Assembly (NCBI RefSeq): GCF_039555335.1
Contig: NC_092631.1
Span: 3,227,001-3,291,000, forward strand
DNA: 64,000 nucleotides
Direction: 5' to 3'
Origin: Amphiura filiformis
Taxonomy: Eukaryota; Echinodermata; Ophiuroidea; Amphilepidida; Amphiuridae
In this document: positions 12,801-21,800 of the stretch, in pieces
Layout: each line of letters opens with the position of its first letter
How positions within the stretch are numbered: position 1 is the first letter of the stretch
The notes under the pieces: generated by a model
Database searches by the model: none
Told to the model about the DNA's origin: nothing
Seen by the model: the letters and a program-made list of their open reading frames with translations, nothing else
Position numbers and translations under genes: made by a program

Positions 12801-15800
12801 TCCTTGTTGACCTGGATTTGACCCAGGTTTTCTAGAGGTCAAGAATAAAGTAATATAGTAAAGGATGATTGGGCAATTCAATTTGAAATCCATACATCCC
12901 CTATGGAAGACATAACCTTAATCTCCCATAGAGGGGGTGTAGATTTCAAATGGAGTCACTCATTCATGTAACCCCATTTGTGTACATGTAGAAGAGGTGT
13001 GGAAGATTAAGGTCATATCTTCCGTAAGGGGTGTACGAATTTCAACTGGAATAGCCTATTGACCTGTGCAGTATGGAGTATTCAGTCGTGATTGACAAGG
13101 CTTCAGATGCAACATTACGAGTTTACTATCCCAGCCACCATAGTTCTCAAGGTTAATAGTATTTTCAACTGGAATGGCCTATTGACCTGTGCAGTATGGA
13201 GTATTCAGTCGTGATTGACAAGGCTTCAGATGCAACATTGTTTTTGCCGACTCTGTACACAATTCACCATAATGTATTATCAAACACTGCTAAATTATTT
13301 GTTGCTTTAATTTGCATTTTTATAACTTAAGATGGGTTCTTTGTATGTTTTTGTGTATAATTAATGTTTTGATTATTTAATGTACAATTATAATTATATG
13401 TTATAAGGTGGTACATCGTTTTCAGGCCTCTTGGCCTTGTGATGTACCTGCCTTCATCAATACTTGTTAATGTGCAATAATTTAATTTACCTCTGTTGTT
13501 ACATTGTATGCTTTATGAGATTGATGAAAAATAAAAGATTGATTGATTGATTGACATTACGAGTTTACTATCCCAGCCACCATAGTTCTCAAGGTTAATA
13601 GTATGATTACAATAATTTATTCTTAGCTTTGAATTCGACGGATTAAAAAGTTTCATCCTTGATAAGAATTTCAACCTGAAAATTTGAAACCAGGGGTCCC
13701 AGGTTCAAATCCTGTTTTAACATGTTGCTCACCTGTAAGTAGATCTGCATTGGAGGCACTAATGCTAAACTGTGATTCGATGAACTTAGGAACAAATCGT
13801 ATAAAACCAGTAACAATAGAGAATTCGCTGGTTGCTGCCAGGCATACAAACACGTATGTAGGATTGGTTAATAAACTAAATACTGCACGAGGTAAATCTG
13901 AAAAAAAAAAAAAAAAATTATTAAACTTTAATTAAACCAATCTTTCCAAATAATCTTGTGAAAAGGCTTGCCCAAAATAGAGAAACATGAGCATTATTAA
14001 TCTCTCCCTGACACCACAACATAATTGCATTTATGTAGTATATGGAATTAATGAGCCTGTCAATTGATATTAACAGGTGCAAACATGTTCATCAATATCA
14101 TTATCAATATCTTTGCACCAGGGGAGTGCTCAGTACTTATGACCATATGGCGATGTGCTGGAAATATGGGTCGCAATTTTTTGCCATTTGGAATATCAAG
14201 ACCCCTTTTTCTAGGCCAATTTTAGTTTATGGATGGTCATTTTACAGAAATTTGGCAGATTTTGGGAAAAATTGTAACTGACAATTTTTGTTAAATCTAA
14301 CTGAAAAATTGGACTTTTGGAATAGTGATGAATCAATATTTCTTGGAAAATTGGTATACATTTGTAACTATAATTCCACTTTCAAATTCTCAGCAATACA
14401 TCCCTACCCAAACCAAACTTGAGTACCCCAAAAGTGCCCCTAAAAACACAATAGTTTGCAAATTAACACAAAATAATATTCACACATCTCATCAGTTAAT
14501 TGAGAACTATAATACCATTATAGGCACAATTACCCAATAGGGTACAACTTGCTTGACTTGAGTCCAGTCCTCGTTTACGGAGTTTAGGGTTGGGGTCTTG
14601 TAATGTGCCCTACTCTGTGATCGCTCCCTATTATGCTTTATAGGCCAATGTAGCAGAGATTTGTTAGCTACTACACTGATGAATTACATATTTGATCCTT
14701 TAGTGTACGGTACCTCTGGAGACTGAAGCAGATTAACCAATTTATCTTAGTATAAATTATGTAAAGATACTAAAGAAAGAATGGCTTTAAACATCAAAAC
14801 CATAATATACAATTTCAGTCAAATTTAAGTTTGCTGGAAAACTGATGAAATAATATAATTTTTTAATCATAATAATGAGGTAAAATGAAAGGTAATCATT
14901 TGTAAACATTACAAATATGCTAAAAAAGTCAGGTTTGAAAAAAAAAAAATTCATTTTAAATCAAAGATCGTACGTTACGGCTTTAACCCTTGGTCATGTG
15001 CTGGTAACATTGATTAGTTTTGCTATATTTACCTGCAGTGTCAGCTGCAAAAACTATTGTACTCAACATGAGCAAATTTTTCATTTACTAATGCACACCA
15101 TGATCACAGAGTGTTCAATGTATTGCAATCTCCCATATCAAACATAGACCATTGTACTCATAAACATTCAATATTTGCATTATTTATTGTTATTTTGCAC
15201 TTCAAAATATGTATTAGGTAACTGAAAAACAAACCCTGTTTTACGGGCTCGACTGACCCAGATTTTGCATTTTGGGAGAATTTGTTTCTTTTTTTGCCAA
15301 AATCAGCTGTTCTGGGCCAATGAAATTGATTAATTTTAACTGAAAATTTTTGAAAAAAAATGCAGAACATATAAAAAATATGTTTGCAAAAAATATTTTA
15401 GGGTCATTTAGCCTCTAGAAGAAAATTCCGACCAACCTACAATATTGAAATGTCCATCCGCCAGTAAAACAGGGTGTTTTTTAATCCGTCGCCTCTATAT
15501 TTTATGACCCTTTCTCGCTCATATACACATCAATTATCATTAACACTATTTGCAATATTATTTCTCACATGTTCGCTTTTATTTTGTATAATTCTAACAG
15601 CTGCAGTTACACTCCTGATATGCATACTTTCATTTTTATTTAAATTTCATAGATTTCCTTGTGTAAAATGTCAAATTGGCAATGAATAATATAGTAATAC
15701 ACAGCGCAATAAAATAATTACAAAGCTAACAAACCAACATGATACAACCAAAATGATTATTATTTTGTAAAAACAGATGATTTAATTTCTACATAATTTA

Positions 15801-18800
15801 AATCTAGAGTAACATTGCTGAATAAATTATATCATCACAAATTTATCTATCTTCTTAGCTATAATAATTATATGCATTGATCCGATACTTGGAACATGGA
15901 TATGTATCGAGCGTGCGCTGTTGAAGGGGTGGTTACAAAGGTCATATCAGAGGTCATAGGTTATGGATTTGGAGGGTCAAAATTTCACACATTGTCCGAT
16001 CGGGCTCAAACTTGGTGGGTGGTTTCAGATATCGCTATCATGCTACAGGCGCAAAAAATATCAGAGGGCATAGTTAACAAAAAAAATCTCTCATTTACGG
16101 TCAGGATTTTAGGTGTAAAAAATCTTCTGCAAATGCTCTGGATAAATAGGTAAATTTGATCATAACAGCTCATGCTTAAGCCAAAACAAATTGTATTGCC
16201 CTTGTAGCTCCAGGGAGCTCTAAATGAGGGTTGGTCGAAAAATCCAATTTAGAATTCTAGTTCTAGTCCCTGATTGCTCCAATAACATCTTAAAGCACAT
16301 CAATCACAGTATCATGACTAAAACATCTGGTGGATTACTGGTAACATTATACCTTGAATTAGGCTGTATAGTGGTGTCATTTGCATTCAACTTTTTTACT
16401 CGGGCCGGGTGAGACTTTCACAGCACAAATTTTTTACAAATCTTTCCTAAAATAATTAGCAATCGGTATATAATACACTTCAATTGTGTAATTTAGTTTT
16501 ATCGGGCTGAAATTGAGTGTACAATGCTTGTTAGGGGTGGTGCAATAATTATGTGTACCCCCGGGGGTGAATTATAGGGGGGCAAAGATTTTTTGGCAGG
16601 CCAAAAGGGGGGCAAGCATTTTTTGGCCGGTCGAAAGGGGGGGGTCAAGCGGTTTTTGGCAGGTCGAAGGGGGGGGCAAGCAATTTTTGGCACAGATATT
16701 TTGGGCACCTTTTCTATATTACGCCCTAAGGCGTAGGAAAATGTTACGAACACGTTCAAATATGCAAAATTTCCTGCTCGCTGCGCTCGCATTATATGTT
16801 AAGATAATTTAAGGTTTTAAATCCGGGTTCCCCAAAATCTTGCATGTGTAAAGGGGGGCAAAGATTTTTGGCACGTCAAAAGGGGGGCAAAGGTTTTTGG
16901 CACGTCGAAAGGGGGGCAAAGGTTTTTAGCACGGCCAAAGGGGGGAAGCGATTTTGGCAGACCATTTTGAGAATTAACCCCCCCTCGGTACACATAATTA
17001 TTGCACCACCCCTTATAACTGCATTTTAAGTTACTTACACTTGGATAGTTGGCAATACTTTCTTTAAAGCAATATTGTAATTGGGATTTTTCAAAATGCG
17101 AACTTCGATTGGATAGTATGCATATGTGTACCCATGTCCCCCAGTGCTCCTACGATGGTACGCCACTGGTTCAGAAGTGCCTTATACTTACTTTTTAAGC
17201 TAACATCATTGAAGGCCATATGAACGGTTTCATCTTCATCGTCACCATCAACTCCTCCTATTCTAGTCTTTCTTTTATCTTCAACTGGTTTAGGAAGCTC
17301 TTTGGGAAACCCTAATATGGGTGCTGCGAAAACGGCTAACATTGCACAGCTTATAAAGAAACCTACGATGATGCACATGAAAAAAAAATGGGTTCAAAAG
17401 AAAATGAGATATTCAAATTTGTTAACTACCAAAATAACAAAATCAAACAAGTAACAAACAAGTAGGCAAGTAAAAAGAGCATAATTCTACATCCCCAAAT
17501 AATTTCTCAATTGAGTGTTGTGCACTTAAATCAATAACAAACATCCAACATCACCCTTCTCCGGAGCATCACTTGATCCAAGTATCATCAAAACTCATGA
17601 TCAACTTCCATATATCGAGTTAATTATTTTGTGCAATGTCCTCAAATGATCCCTGGATGTCAGTCCACTCAGGTTAAAGTAATATTTTTTCAAAATTTAA
17701 TTATTATCAGTTTTATATATGAAGTAAAACATTCCCTTTATACAAGCTGTATCAAAATGTTTGGTACCCATCAGTTTTCAATGGTAATGGATGAGTCTGA
17801 CACATTAAAATTCATCATGATATCCCATTAATTGTATATTAAATTGTGTAACAAGTTATAAAGCATACATTCTGGACAGTTAAAAGAGTATCCAATGTTG
17901 CATTTGGAAGAGACAGGCTTTTCGATAAACATGAAAATTGATGGGTATCAATCATTTGGATACAGCCTGTATCAGTCCAAACGTCATGTTTATAACTGAT
18001 TTGGTTGCAAAGTTACAACATATTTACATGTTCATGGCCTAGATAACTATGACGAACTATAACCTTAACCTATTGCTGGCTATATCTTGGTTTTGTATTT
18101 GCCAACGTTAGAAATGAACTAAATCGGGTCACAAATTGTTATCCCCAGTGTTAACTGCTTCTGCTGGCTTTATACAAACATTAATCACAATGGCTTCCCA
18201 GGTCAATCGAAACTCATGTGATAATAAAAGTATGTACATTTATACTACATTTTGTATGTCAGATTTTTGGTTTTAATCAGATTGCTTTAATACATTTGTA
18301 TTTGTAACATGTAAAGGTCAAGAGTCCCTTTTTCAAGCTCTCTGGCAGTTCCGTAAGACCCACTTGGATCTGCTCCAGAGTTTTGAGCCCCAAATTCTGA
18401 ATGTAGCTCTTTAAACTCGAATTTGGAACAAATTTGGAATTCTTTAGCTCCACAGCCTATAATTTGACCCCAATTTCAGTTCATCAAGCCCTTATATTGC
18501 CTGAAAAGCAGTTCTTAGTTCCCAAAGTTTGCCGCTACACACTGCACACAACTACCAAAATTTAAGTTGAGTGCCCCCCCACACACACACACTGGGGGGA
18601 TATGAGTTTTTATACAATTTCAGGGTGTTCTGTTTTCCGCAAATCGGTGATCCCTTTACCCAATTTATTGTGTAATTTAATTTTGACAGGTTCTTACAAT
18701 ATATTGCTTAGTTTTCTACCTACCTAGCCACCAAGCTCCAACCCATTGTGGACTATCAGGCGTTAGTCCCAGTTTTGATGCTGCCACTGTACCAAAATCC

Positions 18801-21800
18801 ACATACAGACTGAGACACATGCTGCCTGTAACAAACCCTAGAGCTGGCCCTACCACAGGCATGCAGTAGAAAATTGCTGGAAATTTGAAGGGAAAAAATC
18901 AATTAACACCATTAGCATGAAGTGGCTCTTCCTTTATGTGTACAATTTTAACTTCTTCATTCCTTCCTTGATATTTTAATATTAATATATGTGGTTTGAT
19001 CAAGCAAAATCTGTTTGAAGTCGGGCATATTCAATTTTCTGGTTTTTTTTTTATTGTATAGAGCATTTGCAACTGAAACCGAAACTTTTCATTGATAGCT
19101 AATCGTTAGACATGAGGTCGTTTTGCAGACCAGGCTCTGTACTCTCTATTTTGATAACTTATGGCACATTTCATGCAGGTTGATCCTCAGTCCACTGGAC
19201 AAATAGTAGGGGAGATTGGGGTTAGTTGAAACATTTTTCACAAAATCGTCTTTTTAACGCAAACCGATTACTTTCAAGAAACACTAACCATATCAGTATA
19301 AACATATACATACATTTGTACATGCTACAAATACAGCCTTAAACTTTATTGCACCTGCTTATGATTATTCATATAATCCAATTTGAAAAAAAGTGTTTCA
19401 ACTAACCCCACCCCTGGGGTAAGTTGAAACATAGAGTGGGGTTAGTTGAAACATGGCTTGTAAAAATTTCAAAATAATTATTATTGTGTTGTTAGGGTTA
19501 TACTTCCCTTGAAGGCACCCTTTAACATACAATCAGTGTGAAAAAATGAATAAATAAATATGTGGGAGTGTGGGTCAATACTTTGGACACAAGGTGACGA
19601 GTGTCACCATGGATCAAAATATGAGAAGCTTAAAATATTATAAAATGTACTTTCTGCACTTTTTGCTTGTATTATTGCTTTTTAACCATATTAAAGCAAT
19701 ATTGAAGAAATGGTAAACATGTTACAAATTTTTAAAAAGTCAAATTTTTAACCATATTTTTCTATGCGATTTTCACGTGTCAACTAACCCCACCTCAAAA
19801 GTTTCAACTAACCCTGATGCCTATTTTTAAATTTCAAAGTTCATTACACAAAAGAAGAAATACAATAAAACTTTTATTTAACATTATTCTGGGACTTACT
19901 ATACTACTAGTGCTTATGATACTCAAAAAATAATCCCCTGAATCTTCAAACAACATGGAGATAACGAATCTTTTCTGAGGGGTATAAAAATTAGTCAGTA
20001 AGTCAAACAAGAATTTGTCTTTAAAAAAGACAAGTTCACGGATCAAGTGTACAGTACATGTACTTTGAGCTACTTTGGTCTAACATTCAATATTTATATC
20101 TAACCTACTCTGCACTTAGGCCTATTCGACAATAAATAAGTGATTTGAGGCTTAATAATGATACCTGCGTCTTGACTCTGGAAAACAATATTTTTTAAAA
20201 ACCTCATTTTGCATTTAGTTTTTAAGCCACCTCGGGAGCCACCTACAGGATCTCGTTTTGCATTTAGGATTTTATTGCATTGCAAAGTAGCAAAACTTTC
20301 TTTAGGCCTATATAATGGACCAATTCGAGCCTGGAAAAGGCTATCCCCTCTTACAACCTATCGACAGGTCTGATTTCTATAATGAGGTGTCACCGGGTTT
20401 GCAAGAGATAATAATGCCAAATCTAAACACCATGAAATTTACCACATCACGACCAAGCTCACATTGGGCGCCCATTCCTTTTTAAAGGAATTTTACTAAG
20501 TCACCTAGGAAACAAATTTGGAAAATTGTATCTTATCACACACAGCTTGCTCTTGCTAGCTTTTGTCAGGGTCAGGGATATGTATGAACACCAATATGAA
20601 GTCAATAAACATTAACTAACCTTGAATTAACTATGATAGATAATGGACTTAGTTTTGAGCAGTGTATTAATTTTCTGAAGTAAATCGCTTGCTACACAGT
20701 TTTCTATACAGAATGATGTTTACTTTGTAATCAGGCCAGGCCAGGATCCTGCTAGTTTTGATTAACCAATCAGTTATGTGTATTGTAGGCATGTGATGGC
20801 TATAAGCCAATTGAAAACATGTTTCTAAAAAAAGGCTAAAAAATTCCTACTCCTGGACAGACTCTTTTCTGGGTTAGGGCTAATTAGTAAGTTGTCAGTG
20901 TGGCAAGATTAGATATTAAGGCATACAAACTAGGGTATGAGATATTAGGAATTATTTCCTAGACTCTTATTCACAAGGCTGGTGTGCTACAATACCTATT
21001 CATGACACATGATATGTAAGGGATAAACTGTGCATATGAGATGTGGGGGAAAGTGGCATCATTTCACTGCCGTGAAAAAACAGATATTCCTTTCCCAAGC
21101 CAACACTGGTGGGGCATCAGTGCTGTTGCTAATTTGGTGGATGACCCTTACTAATACCTATTACTAGGTGCCAGTATTTTACCAAATTAATTTTTTGTGT
21201 CAGAAAAAAATACAATGTTTCAACTTACCCCACGTTCCAACTAACCCAATCTCCCCTACTATGGACCAGGAGCTACCTTTTGAGTTTGTGGTTCCTAATA
21301 CAAACCATTTCATTTTTCGGTTTTTGTACTGTTTAGGTTAATGATGACCTCACATATTTTTTTTCATTTGTTAACAGTCTTTAGATGTAAGGTTGTTTAT
21401 TATTTATTTAAGGTTAGGGTTAGAGGTTAGAATAAGGGGTTAGGGTAAGGTAACTATTAAGATGGGGGGTTAAGGCTTGAATTAGACACTAAAACCTATT
21501 TGCATTTGAAAGTTGTAAAGGTGGTGGGCAATCTGTAAACACCTGTAACTTGCCTAGGTGTCTAGTTGTTATTTGAGTCCAGTGCTAACTGTGCCATGCA
21601 TGGCAGCATTTTGCATCAATTGATAAAACAGACAATGCACTTAAAAATGCTATCCTACACAAATATATACAAGGCGGTTCTCGAACCACAAGTCTCGCCT
21701 GCTTTCGCGATTACTTTTGGTAGAGGTAAATGAATTTGGTGGTTATCGGCTGGGCACGATTATCTGGCTGATGGTGACCGTACCCATTAAGTTTCATGCC

